Positions 44,525 to 52,536 of a stretch of DNA of 64,000 nt are shown in pieces (position 1 is the stretch's first letter; every line of letters begins with the position of its first letter). The notes beneath the pieces are model-generated. The model ran no database searches. It was not told the DNA's origin and saw only the letters and a program-made list of their open reading frames with translations. The position numbers and the translations under genes are program-made. The DNA comes from CADCTM01 sp049671305 (lineage in GTDB: Bacteria; Cyanobacteriota; Cyanobacteriia; Cyanobacteriales; Coleofasciculaceae): the NCBI GenBank assembly GCA_049671305.1, contig JBATUR010000094.1:1-64000 (forward strand). Direction: 5' to 3'.

Positions 44525-46117
44525 ATGGACGCCGCAGCACTCTGGCAACGTTACCAAGATTGGCTTTATTATCACGAAGGGCTAGGACTTTACCTTGATA
44601 TCAGCCGGATGCGGTTTGATGATGCTTTCTTTGGGAAAATGCAACCCAAATTTGAGAAAGCCTTTCAGGAAATGGACGAGTTAGAGAAAGGAGAAATCAA
44701 AAACCCCGATGAAAACCGTATGGTTGGTCACTATTGGCTACGAGATGCCGATATAGCGCCAACCGCCGAATTGCAACAAGAAATCATTAAGACTCTAGAA
44801 GAAATTGAAGACTTTACCGAAAAAGTCCACACAGGGGCAATTCATCCGCCGGGAATGTCAAAGTTTACTGACATTATTTCGATTGGGATAGGTGGTTCAG
44901 CATTAGGACCGGAGTTTGTCGCAGAAGCCCTGGCTCCCATTACTCCACCGCTGGCGATACACTTTATTGATAATACTGACCCAGCAGGCATTGATAAGGT
45001 TCTAACCAAGCTAGAGTCACGACTTTCTAGCACACTGGTTTTGGTAATTTCCAAATCTGGTGGAACGCCGGAAACTCGTAACGGCATGATTGAAGTAAAA
45101 AAAGCCTACGAGTCAATAAATCTTGACTTTGCGCCTCATGCCGTAGCAATTACCGGTAAAGATAGCCAACTGGATAGACTGGCGAAATCTGAAAACTGGT
45201 TAGCGCGGTTTCCCATGTACGATTGGATAGGAGGACGCACCTCAGAATTATCAGCAGTGGGACTTGTGCCAGCGGCATTGCAAGGCATCAACATTCGGGA
45301 AATGTTAGCTGGGGCAAAAGAAATGGATGCCGCGACTCGCATTCCTGAGATTAAAGCCAACCCAGCAGCATTACTGGCATTAGCTTGGTATTTCTCTGGT
45401 AATGGTAAGGGCGAAAAAGATATGGTTGTTTTGCCATATAAAGACAGTTTGCTGTTGTTTTCCCGCTACCTACAACAGTTGGTAATGGAATCTTTGGGTA
45501 AGGAAAAAGACTTGGATGGCAATACGGTTTATCAAGGCATTGCCGTTTATGGCAACAAAGGATCAACCGATCAACACGCTTATGTGCAGCAATTACGAGA
45601 AGGCGTGCCTAACTTCTTTTTAACCTTTATTGAGGTTTTAGAAGACCGTATCGGCAACTCGCCAGAAGTTGAACCTGGTGTCACATCTGGAGATTATTTA
45701 TCAGGGTTATTGCAAGGCACAAGACAAGCATTGTATGAAAATCAGCGGGATTCCATTACACTAACGATTCCTCAAGTTAATCCTCGCATGGTTGGGGCGC
45801 TGATTGCACTTTATGAACGTGCTGTTGGACTTTATGGCTTTTTGGTGAATGTTAATGCTTATCATCAACCTGGTGTAGAAGCTGGGAAAAAGGCAGCAAC
45901 GGCGGTTTTGGACTTACAAAAACGGGTAATGCAGGCATTGCAGGATGAAAGCGCAGCAATAACGCTATCTGACTTGGCGACAAAAGCTGGGGCAGTGGGG
46001 GAAATTGAAGCCGTTTACAAGTTGCTGCGTCATCTACACTCCAATCATCGGGGAGTTGTGTTGCAGGGAAATTTGGCACAACCGGATAGTTTGATGGTTT
46101 CGTCGGCGCTTAATTGA
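44525..46117 (+). CDS. pgi: glucose-6-phosphate isomerase
   Basis: Pgi interconverts glucose-6-phosphate and fructose-6-phosphate. The 530-residue protein shows the two SIS subdomains: GIGGSALGPEFV near residue 121 and SKSGGTPETRN near 175. Other catalytic segments include DWIGGRTSELSAVG and the GVEAGKKAA region near the C-terminus. The length is typical of cyanobacterial Pgi. It links glycogen and oxidative pentose phosphate metabolism. The ATG start encodes MDAAALWQRYQDWLYYHE. Confidence 0.98.
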   Translation: MDAAALWQRYQDWLYYHEGLGLYLDISRMRFDDAFFGKMQPKFEKAFQEMDELEKGEIKNPDENRMVGHYWLRDADIAPTAELQQEIIKTLEEIEDFTEKVHTGAIHPPGMSKFTDIISIGIGGSALGPEFVAEALAPITPPLAIHFIDNTDPAGIDKVLTKLESRLSSTLVLVISKSGGTPETRNGMIEVKKAYESINLDFAPHAVAITGKDSQLDRLAKSENWLARFPMYDWIGGRTSELSAVGLVPAALQGINIREMLAGAKEMDAATRIPEIKANPAALLALAWYFSGNGKGEKDMVVLPYKDSLLLFSRYLQQLVMESLGKEKDLDGNTVYQGIAVYGNKGSTDQHAYVQQLREGVPNFFLTFIEVLEDRIGNSPEVEPGVTSGDYLSGLLQGTRQALYENQRDSITLTIPQVNPRMVGALIALYERAVGLYGFLVNVNAYHQPGVEAGKKAATAVLDLQKRVMQALQDESAAITLSDLATKAGAVGEIEAVYKLLRHLHSNHRGVVLQGNLAQPDSLMVSSALN

Positions 46118-46193
46118 AAAGGTAATTAAATTTACACTTGCGGAGATCCCTGCCTTGAAGAGGGGTAGATAAATTTCTGAGTAAGTCTTCCTA

Positions 46194-46217
46194 GGGGCGG
46201 TGTCTCCCTGCCCGCCC
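46194..46217. repeat. GC-rich inverted repeat downstream of pgi
   Basis: GGGGCGG (46194-46200) faces CCCGCCC (46211-46217), with an alternative TCTCC/GGAGA pairing just beyond. The base composition stands out from the AT-rich flanks, as in small dispersed palindromic elements of cyanobacteria. It has no T-tract. Confidence 0.55.
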
Positions 46218-46251
46218 TAAGTTGGGGAGATTTCTGGAATTGAAATTATAA

Positions 46252-46411
46252 CGACACTTGTAATATGGCGATATTTTCCACCTCAATGCCTTGAAGAAGA
46301 GCCTTCTAACACACGTATTTGCACAATTTGGTAGAGGACGCTTTGAGCCACAAACACCGCTCTAGAGGTGATATAGCCCCGGTTCAGATAATGTCGAGTA
46401 ATGGCACTCTT
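46252..46411 (-). pseudogene. decayed fragment of a TpsB/ShlB-type secretion gene (POTRA domain)
   Basis: On the minus strand from 46411 the frame reads SAITRHYLNRGYITSRAVF, then QIVQIRVLEGS. This is the characteristic ShlB-type POTRA pattern (A-I-T-x-x-Y-L-x-x-G-Y-I-T-S-R-A...V-x-I-x-V-x-E-G). A frameshift near 46290 is then needed to continue LQGIEVENIAI, as in the next family block. Frames before and after are broken by stops. No beta-barrel part is present. It sits next to the TpsA-like gene at 46656, its expected partner. Confidence 0.7.
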
Positions 46412-46655
46412 CTAGATTAATTAGCTAAATGGACAGCTAACTTGAAACCGGGCATCGAAACTTTAAAAACTTGAGGCAGATAAATTTTATTGAAGAAGCA
46501 GGTGTTAGCTTCGCTTTGCTGCCCACAAAAACAAATTATGCCTGAATTTTCGGGAATTCAGCAAAATTTCCGGTTTTAATTTTCCTAAAAAATCCTGATA
46601 CTTGCCGTTAAGGCTGTAGCTGTTAGCGAAAGTTACTTTTAGCTGATGGTAAGAC

Positions 46656-49247
46656 ATGGAATCATCAATTAAAAGTGCTGTTTTGTTAGCAGCACTGCCT
46701 CTTGTACCGATCGCGGCTGAATGTGCACAAGCACAATCTGTTGTTCCTGCCAATGGTACTCACACAATTGCTGCTCCTGAAGGCAATACAATTGAGATTC
46801 GAGGCGGGCAATTATCTGGTGATGGCAAAAATCTTTTTCATAGTTTTACTCAATTTGGTTTGAATTCTAACGAGGTTGCTAATTTTATTTCGCGCCCACA
46901 AATTCAAAATATTTTAGGTCGAGTTGTTGGAGGCAATGCTTCAGTAATTAATGGATTAATTCAAGTTAGTGGCGGTAATTCTAACTTGTTTTTAATGAAT
47001 CCATCTGGCATTATTTTTGGTCAAAATGCTAGTTTAAATCTTCCTGGTAGTTTTACTGCTACTACCGCCACGGGTATTGGTTTTGGCTCAAATTGGTTTA
47101 ATGCTACAGGTGCTAACAATTACGAGGCGTTAGTTGGTACACCCAATAGTTTTGCTTTTGCCACACTCCAACCTGGAGCAATTATCAACGCTGGACAGTT
47201 AGGCGTCAAGCCTGGAAATGATCTGACTTTGCTTGGCGGTACTGTTGTCAGTACGGGAAAACTTGCTGCTCCTGGCGGTAATATTATTATGGCAGCAATT
47301 AGGGGTCAAAGTGGCGTCCGTATTTCTCAACCAGGACAATTACTCAGTCTAGAAATTCAACCGATAACTAATACAAACTCAGCTCAATCTTTACCGGAAT
47401 TGCTGACAGGTGGTAACGTTGTGCAAGCAACTGGTTTAGCAGTTAATGCTAATGGTGAGGTACAGTTAATTGCTTCTGACACAAAAGTAGAAACTGGGGA
47501 TATTGTTGCCAAACAACTAAGTTCGAGAAATGCCACTTTAGCTGCGGCAAATAATTTGACTTTAATAGAAAGTAATCTGCGTACTGGTGGAGATTTAAAC
47601 CTGCTGGCGCAAAATACAGTGAGGGTGCGAGATAGTGTGGCAACGCCTTTTCTGGCACGCGCTGGGGGAAATATGACAATTCAAGGCGATCGCCATATTG
47701 ATATTCTCGCACTAAATCATCCTCAAACTCCTTTTCAAAGTGGTGGTAATCTAAGTTTAATTAGTGATGGCATTATTTCTGGTGATGCTCATTATGCCAG
47801 TGGTGGTAATTTTTCAATTCGTAGTTTATCTGGTAGTCCGAGTCAGTTTTTAAGCTTACTTGATCCGATTATTACTTCAGATGGAGATGTCACTCTTGAT
47901 TCTTACACTGGTGCTTCTTTACAAATAGTTGCTGGTGGTAAAATTACCATTAATGGTGATGTTCAAATCACGGGTATTGATCCAGCTTTAGATCCAGTAA
48001 ATCGAGTTTTAATTCTGCAAGCTGGTGTTCCCGGTACAACGAATAATGTACCTTTTAATCCTAACTATGATTACCTCGATTTTGTTGGTCTAGATGAGGT
48101 GTTTTCTAGTGGTAATTTTACTAGAACTAACCCAACTACTGGTACAATTTCTGTAGCAGGTACAATTGACTCTGATCAGTTTTCTAATCTAGAAGGAGCA
48201 ACAGAGAAATTAAATGTAACGATGACTGCGCCTGGTGATATTACGGCTCAAACAATTCGCTCTTCAGGTGGAGATATTAATATTACTAGTACTGGCGGTT
48301 CAATTAATACCAGCGATCCTGTTAATCGAGTATATAATTTGGATTCTCGTAATCAAGCTAGTAATGCCGGAAATATAACTTTGAATGCGGCGGGTAGTAT
48401 TACGACAGGAGATGTTTTTTCGGCTCCTAATGGCGCTGGCACAGGTGGTAATATTGTGATTACTGCGGGTAATAATATTACGACAGAAACCCTAAATGCT
48501 AGTTCTAATAGTAGTGCAGGTGTCGTTTCTCTTACGGCTGGTGGTGATATCCAAAGCCAATTAATTAATACTCAAAGTACTAGTAGTGCGGGTGGTAATG
48601 TTACGGTAATGGCGGGTAATTATTTCCGAGTTACTAATGTTTTTTCAGACCCAACAATTAGCCCAGATTATAGTATTAATTCTAGGGGATTAGGTGGCGG
48701 TGGGTTGATTAATATTTCCCAACAAGGAGGAGCAGTTGCACCATTTACTGTAGGTGATGCTACGACGAATGGTACAGCAAGAGCGATTATTTCTGGTGAT
48801 TATACAATTTCGCCGCCAGAGTCATTCCCGGTTGGATTTATTTCTCCTTCGGGCAGTATTGTAATTAATGGTACTACTCCAATACCAACTCCAATACCAA
48901 CTCCAATTCCCACTCCAACTCCAACTCCAATTCCCACTCCAATTCCAACTCCAATTCCAATACCAACTCCAATACCAACTCCAACTCCAATACCAACTCC
49001 AACTCCAAACCCAACGCCAGATCAACCCAGTCAAATGCCTCAAGCTGATAACGGCATTATCAAAGACTTGCAAGGTAAGGTAATATCTCAACCTTCACAA
49101 AATCTAACAAATACAGGGCAAATTCTCTGTGTTGCCGATGATTTTAATGATGAATTGCCTGTCAAACAACGCTTGCCTCGCTGCCAAGAGACACAACAAA
49201 ATAATCGTCGTCGTATTAATAACTTACAGAATAATTCTCAGTTTTGA
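46656..49247 (+). CDS. two-partner-secretion exoprotein (filamentous hemagglutinin N-terminal domain)
   Basis: An 863-residue secreted protein. A signal peptide (about 1-27, ending CAQAQS) is followed by the TPS domain at about 28-180, with FHSFTQFGLNSNEVANF and the NPSGIIFGQNA motif. Residues 180-720 are Gly/Asn/Thr-rich beta-helix repeats. Then comes a run of Pro-Ile-Pro-Thr type repeats (about 742-788) and a C-terminal segment with two Cys. A TpsB pore would export it; only a decayed TpsB fragment lies next to it. Neither a CHAT nor another effector domain is seen. Role unknown; adhesion is inferred from the family. Confidence 0.9.
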   Translation: MESSIKSAVLLAALPLVPIAAECAQAQSVVPANGTHTIAAPEGNTIEIRGGQLSGDGKNLFHSFTQFGLNSNEVANFISRPQIQNILGRVVGGNASVINGLIQVSGGNSNLFLMNPSGIIFGQNASLNLPGSFTATTATGIGFGSNWFNATGANNYEALVGTPNSFAFATLQPGAIINAGQLGVKPGNDLTLLGGTVVSTGKLAAPGGNIIMAAIRGQSGVRISQPGQLLSLEIQPITNTNSAQSLPELLTGGNVVQATGLAVNANGEVQLIASDTKVETGDIVAKQLSSRNATLAAANNLTLIESNLRTGGDLNLLAQNTVRVRDSVATPFLARAGGNMTIQGDRHIDILALNHPQTPFQSGGNLSLISDGIISGDAHYASGGNFSIRSLSGSPSQFLSLLDPIITSDGDVTLDSYTGASLQIVAGGKITINGDVQITGIDPALDPVNRVLILQAGVPGTTNNVPFNPNYDYLDFVGLDEVFSSGNFTRTNPTTGTISVAGTIDSDQFSNLEGATEKLNVTMTAPGDITAQTIRSSGGDINITSTGGSINTSDPVNRVYNLDSRNQASNAGNITLNAAGSITTGDVFSAPNGAGTGGNIVITAGNNITTETLNASSNSSAGVVSLTAGGDIQSQLINTQSTSSAGGNVTVMAGNYFRVTNVFSDPTISPDYSINSRGLGGGGLINISQQGGAVAPFTVGDATTNGTARAIISGDYTISPPESFPVGFISPSGSIVINGTTPIPTPIPTPIPTPTPTPIPTPIPTPIPIPTPIPTPTPIPTPTPNPTPDQPSQMPQADNGIIKDLQGKVISQPSQNLTNTGQILCVADDFNDELPVKQRLPRCQETQQNNRRRINNLQNNSQF
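48881..49014. repeat. tandem hexanucleotide array inside the TpsA-like gene
   Basis: Units of CCAATA, CCAACT, CCAATT and CCCACT are repeated more than twenty times, encoding alternating Pro-Ile and Pro-Thr. The unit length is six, so gain or loss of units would keep the frame. The opposite strand is also open here for this reason and is not a gene. Confidence 0.85.
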
Positions 49248-49305
49248 GGATTTTAATAGTGCAAATTTTGGCTAATTTCCTAGTTTTTTGAATGCACATA
49301 AAAAT

Positions 49306-49330
49306 AGAGACGTTTCGACGAAACGTCTCT
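49306..49330. terminator. 25-bp palindrome between convergent genes
   Basis: AGAGACGTTTCG, a single A, and then CGAAACGTCTCT. It lies between the TpsA-like gene (plus) and the small exported protein gene (minus) and could terminate both; there is no strong T-tract. Similar GAGACGTTTC palindromes are, from memory, dispersed in cyanobacterial genomes. Confidence 0.55.
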
Positions 49331-49359
49331 ACAAAAATGAATTTTGATAACAACTGAGT

Positions 49360-49758
49360 TTAGTTGCTAGGTTGAGAATTGCTGGTTGGGTTTTGTGGTA
49401 ATTGCTGCTGTAGGTTGCCATTTGAAGGCTGGTTAAGCTGGCGTTGTTGCTCAAGACGGAAGCGAGTTGCCGCATCACTGATGCTTTTACCGGGATCTGT
49501 TAATTCACCAGTGCCTATCTGGGAGCGGTGAATTAAGTTCATCACATTAAAATCTCCAGACTGCCCATACATTGTATCTTGTTCGCTTTGCTGAGTTGTG
49601 ACATTGCTGGGAGCTAGAACCGGGTTTAAAGCCTGTGCTGAGGCTTTTTGAGGCAAGATTGTAGATGCGATCGCTACTGCACAAACACTTGCCCCCAATG
49701 CCACACTAACAAGACGCTTTGAGGCGAATTCAGGCACTAACAAATTGATGTTTTTCAT
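49360..49758 (-). CDS. small exported protein, unknown function
   Basis: A 132-residue protein with a signal peptide (LVSVALGASVCAVAIASTILPQKASA, about residues 14-39) and a mature part rich in Gln, Asn, Ser and Pro, ending in NPTSNSQPSN. A short more ordered segment (DFNVMNLIHRSQIGTGELTDPGKSISDAATRFRLEQQRQL here split by eye) may be conserved. I prefer the ATG at 49758; a longer frame to 49797 overlaps the permease stop codon. It follows the ABC exporter genes and could be in their operon. No function is recognised. Confidence 0.7.
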   Translation of the reverse strand: MKNINLLVPEFASKRLVSVALGASVCAVAIASTILPQKASAQALNPVLAPSNVTTQQSEQDTMYGQSGDFNVMNLIHRSQIGTGELTDPGKSISDAATRFRLEQQRQLNQPSNGNLQQQLPQNPTSNSQPSN

Positions 49759-49793
49759 GATAGTTATGCTGCAAAAGGTTACTTCAATCATAC

Positions 49794-50681
49794 TCAAGCA
49801 AAACGGCGGCGTAGTAGCGGTTGAATTGCCACTAATACCACAGCATCAAATGCTAGTAATACTAACAGCGCACTACCAAAACTGATTGATGCCCAAGGTG
49901 TTTGCATTACAATACTACCTAAAGACCAGTCAGCATTATTATAAAGATAGCGAATTGGTTCAATTGCATAACTTAAGGGATTGAGACTTGCTACAACTTG
50001 CAACCATTTGGGCATAAAAGATAGCGGTGCAAGTGCCGTACTGGCGAATAATAAAGGCAAGTTGGTAACGAAAATTACAGCAATTAATTCAATATGTCCT
50101 GGTAAGGCAAAAGCCAGCCCAAGACTAAGTGCTGTAACACCCAAAACAAGTAAAAAAATGATAGAAGCAATAATTCCTAATCCGACAAGATTGGGTAAAC
50201 CTGCGCCTAACAAAGCACTAACACCAATAATTGCTGCAGCTTGCAAAAAACTGAGGGCAATTATATAAATGGCTGAGGCAGCAACGATAGAAAATCTTGA
50301 AGCAAGTGGGGCGACGAGCAAGCGGTTTAAGAAACCAAATTCTCGATCAAACATGACGGGTAAACCAGCATTTAATGCACCAGCAAAGGCGGTGAACACA
50401 ATCACACCTGCACCAAGAAATTTGCCATAACTAAGACCATTAAATAGTCCTTGAGGTGCATTTTGAAATAAAGCCCCAAAGAGAACTAACCACATTACAG
50501 GTTGAATAATTCCGGCAATTAAGGTTGAGGGGCGGCGTTGTAATTGAATGAACAAGCGCTTGGTTAGCGCTAAAGTTTCTTGGACAAATTCACCAACCGA
50601 GTTGTTATTAATTGGTGTTTGACTGGCTACTTTTGGCTGTAAAGTAATATCTGGTTTGGAAGGAGTTATAGTTCCGCTCAT
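49794..50681 (-). CDS. ABC-2 type transporter permease (DrrB-like)
   Basis: A 295-residue integral membrane protein with six transmembrane segments, beginning after a cytosolic N-terminal stretch of about 55 residues. The RRPSTLIAGIIQPVMWLVLFGALF segment and the LAPLSFMPKWLQVVASLNPLSYAIEPIRYL motif are characteristic of ABC-2/DrrB permeases. It should form an exporter with the ATPase encoded 76 bp upstream (50758-51777). The cargo is unknown; lipid, polysaccharide or drug export are all known for the family. Confidence 0.92.
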   Translation of the reverse strand: MSGTITPSKPDITLQPKVASQTPINNNSVGEFVQETLALTKRLFIQLQRRPSTLIAGIIQPVMWLVLFGALFQNAPQGLFNGLSYGKFLGAGVIVFTAFAGALNAGLPVMFDREFGFLNRLLVAPLASRFSIVAASAIYIIALSFLQAAAIIGVSALLGAGLPNLVGLGIIASIIFLLVLGVTALSLGLAFALPGHIELIAVIFVTNLPLLFASTALAPLSFMPKWLQVVASLNPLSYAIEPIRYLYNNADWSLGSIVMQTPWASISFGSALLVLLAFDAVVLVAIQPLLRRRFA

Positions 50682-50757
50682 TTTTTTTGCTTGTATATTT
50701 CAAAGGACTTATCTTTGTTAATCTAGGTCAAGATATCTATTTTAAAAATATCTTAAA

Positions 50758-51777
50758 CTAGCGCATATTTTGTTTTTTCTCAGCTTTGGCATCGCGACTG
50801 CCGGCGGCTGCAAGTTCTGCATCCATAAGGGTTTTTCCGGTAGCAGCGAGGTAAACATCATCTAAACTTGGGCGTGATTGAGCAATACCAAATGTCGGTA
50901 AACCAACATCTTTTAATGATTGCTGAATGCTCATTAAAGCATCACTTTGGGGTGTTACTACCAAGTTTAACGAATTACCTTGGGCGCTATTAATAATTAC
51001 TTCTTGCACAAAGGGCAGATTTTGTAGCATATTTTTGGCTTTTTCAGCTTCTGCCATTGGAGAGAATTCTTGGATGCGGAGTGTAATGCGATCGCCTCCT
51101 ACGTTATCTTTTAACTGGGATGGCGTGCCTTCAGCAATTACCATACCTTTGTCAATGATAGCGACGCGGTTAGCTAAGGCATCAATTTCTTCTAAATAAT
51201 GGCTGGTAATTAAAACCGTGGTTCCCGCTTCTCGCAGTTTCCGCAACAAATCCCAGACAACAAAGCGACTTTCAATATCTAACCCAACTGTCGGTTCATC
51301 TAATACTAAAACATCAGGTTGATGTAATAAGCCAGCAGCTAAATCGATGCGGCGGCGAATACCTCCAGAATAGGAACCCGTTTTTTTATCGGCATATTCT
51401 CCTAAACCTAAAACTTCAATAATATCTTCAATTCGCTTTTTGGCTGTAGCTTTAGGAAGATGATAAAGTGCGGCTTGTAGTTGTAGTAATTCTCTACCAG
51501 TTAGTACTTTATCTAATGCTACTTCTTGGGCAACATAACCGAGGCGTTGTCGGGCAAGTTTTGGTTGGTCGATAACAGAAATTCCCGAAACTTCAACAAG
51601 ACCCGAATCTGGCGTAGTTAAGGTACACAAACATCTAATTGTTGTCGTTTTTCCGGCACCATTCGGACCTAGTAAGCCAAAGATTTCTCCAGGTTCAACT
51701 GATAAGGAAATATCTTTAACGGCTTCTACTGTACCGTAGCTTTTTTTGAGGTTTTGGATTAAAACAGCGGCTGTCAT
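50758..51777 (-). CDS. ABC transporter ATP-binding protein (DrrA-like)
   Basis: A 339-residue ATPase. Walker A GPNGAGKT is at residues 37-44, the ABC signature YSGGIRRR near 138, Walker B VLVLDEPTVGLD near 156, and the switch His in TSHYLEEID near 192. The C-terminal about 120 residues include a DrrA-type extension ending in a basic tail. It is the first gene of an operon with the permease at 49794. Export rather than import is inferred from the subfamily. Confidence 0.95.
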   Translation of the reverse strand: MTAAVLIQNLKKSYGTVEAVKDISLSVEPGEIFGLLGPNGAGKTTTIRCLCTLTTPDSGLVEVSGISVIDQPKLARQRLGYVAQEVALDKVLTGRELLQLQAALYHLPKATAKKRIEDIIEVLGLGEYADKKTGSYSGGIRRRIDLAAGLLHQPDVLVLDEPTVGLDIESRFVVWDLLRKLREAGTTVLITSHYLEEIDALANRVAIIDKGMVIAEGTPSQLKDNVGGDRITLRIQEFSPMAEAEKAKNMLQNLPFVQEVIINSAQGNSLNLVVTPQSDALMSIQQSLKDVGLPTFGIAQSRPSLDDVYLAATGKTLMDAELAAAGSRDAKAEKKQNMR

Positions 51778-51927
51778 AACTAATTCTCTTTCTCTGTCTG
51801 GATGAGCTACACAAATCTAAACACTCTTTAGTTTCTATTTTAAAGGTTTAGCTGGCATAGGGCGCAAAAGGTTAGGCTAGACAGCAGAATTATATTATTA
51901 AATTAAGGCAGCAAGGGAGTTTAGGCG

Positions 51928-52467
51928 ATGGTAGCGACTCAGGTTAAATTGGATAATGTCTCTTTGGAAGACTGGATGCAAGAGCCTCCCGAAGGTAGAG
52001 AGTGGGTGGATGGTAAACTAGTTGAGAAAAATGGTATGACGCTAAAACACAGTCGAATTCAAGCTAGATTAGCTCGTTATTGGGGAATTTACATCGACTC
52101 TAGTGGACAAGCTGGAGAAGTTTATACAGAAGTGCCTTGTCGTACCAATAAGCAAGGACGTATTCCCGATGTTGCTTATCTTACGCCTGAATTGGTGGCT
52201 GAGTTTGGTGATGCTGCTACTTTACCCCAGAGTTTCCCGCTAATTGCTGAAATTGTTTCACCGACTGATATTGCTGAGGATGTGTTTCAAAAAGCGCAGG
52301 AATATTTACAGTCTGGTTGTGAGGAAGTTTGGTTGGTGTTTGGTGAAAGTCGCTTGGTTTTGGTGATGACTCAAAATCAAATAGTTGGGTTTAAGTCGGG
52401 TGAGGCGGTGAGTACTCAGAAGGTTTTGCCGGGTTTTAGTGTGGCGGTGGCTGAGTTGGTGGCGTGA
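51928..52467 (+). CDS. Uma2 family protein (DUF820, PD-(D/E)XK fold)
   Basis: A 179-residue Uma2 protein. The N-terminal half has EWVDGKLVEKNGMTLKHS, the putative catalytic Asp lies in RIPDVAYLTPE, and the Glu in LIAEIVSPTD, followed by the helix KAQEYLQSGCEEVWLV. It is more similar in layout to the W/Y-type Uma2 subgroup than the paralogue at 9611. It precedes a kinase gene by 69 bp on the same strand; whether they are co-transcribed is not clear. Biological role unknown. Confidence 0.92.
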   Translation: MVATQVKLDNVSLEDWMQEPPEGREWVDGKLVEKNGMTLKHSRIQARLARYWGIYIDSSGQAGEVYTEVPCRTNKQGRIPDVAYLTPELVAEFGDAATLPQSFPLIAEIVSPTDIAEDVFQKAQEYLQSGCEEVWLVFGESRLVLVMTQNQIVGFKSGEAVSTQKVLPGFSVAVAELVA

Positions 52468-52536
52468 GGCTGATAATTCGGCTGGTTTTTAGGCAGAATT
52501 TAATATAGAGACTAATGTGCCAATGCTTTCTTAGAT

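Larger units (their letters stand above)
46118..46655. other. intergenic region with a GC-rich hairpin and a tpsB remnant
   Basis: This 538-bp gap lies between pgi and the TpsA-like gene. It contains a GC-rich inverted repeat at 46194-46217 and a broken minus-strand fragment of a TpsB/ShlB-type gene at 46252-46411. The remaining 240 bp before the TpsA-like start should hold its promoter; no other feature is evident. Confidence 0.6.

Noticed and set aside
48822..49091. Trp/Ser-rich minus-strand frame opposite the exoprotein repeat
   Set aside because: It is the complement of the six-base array, which is open on both strands for composition reasons.
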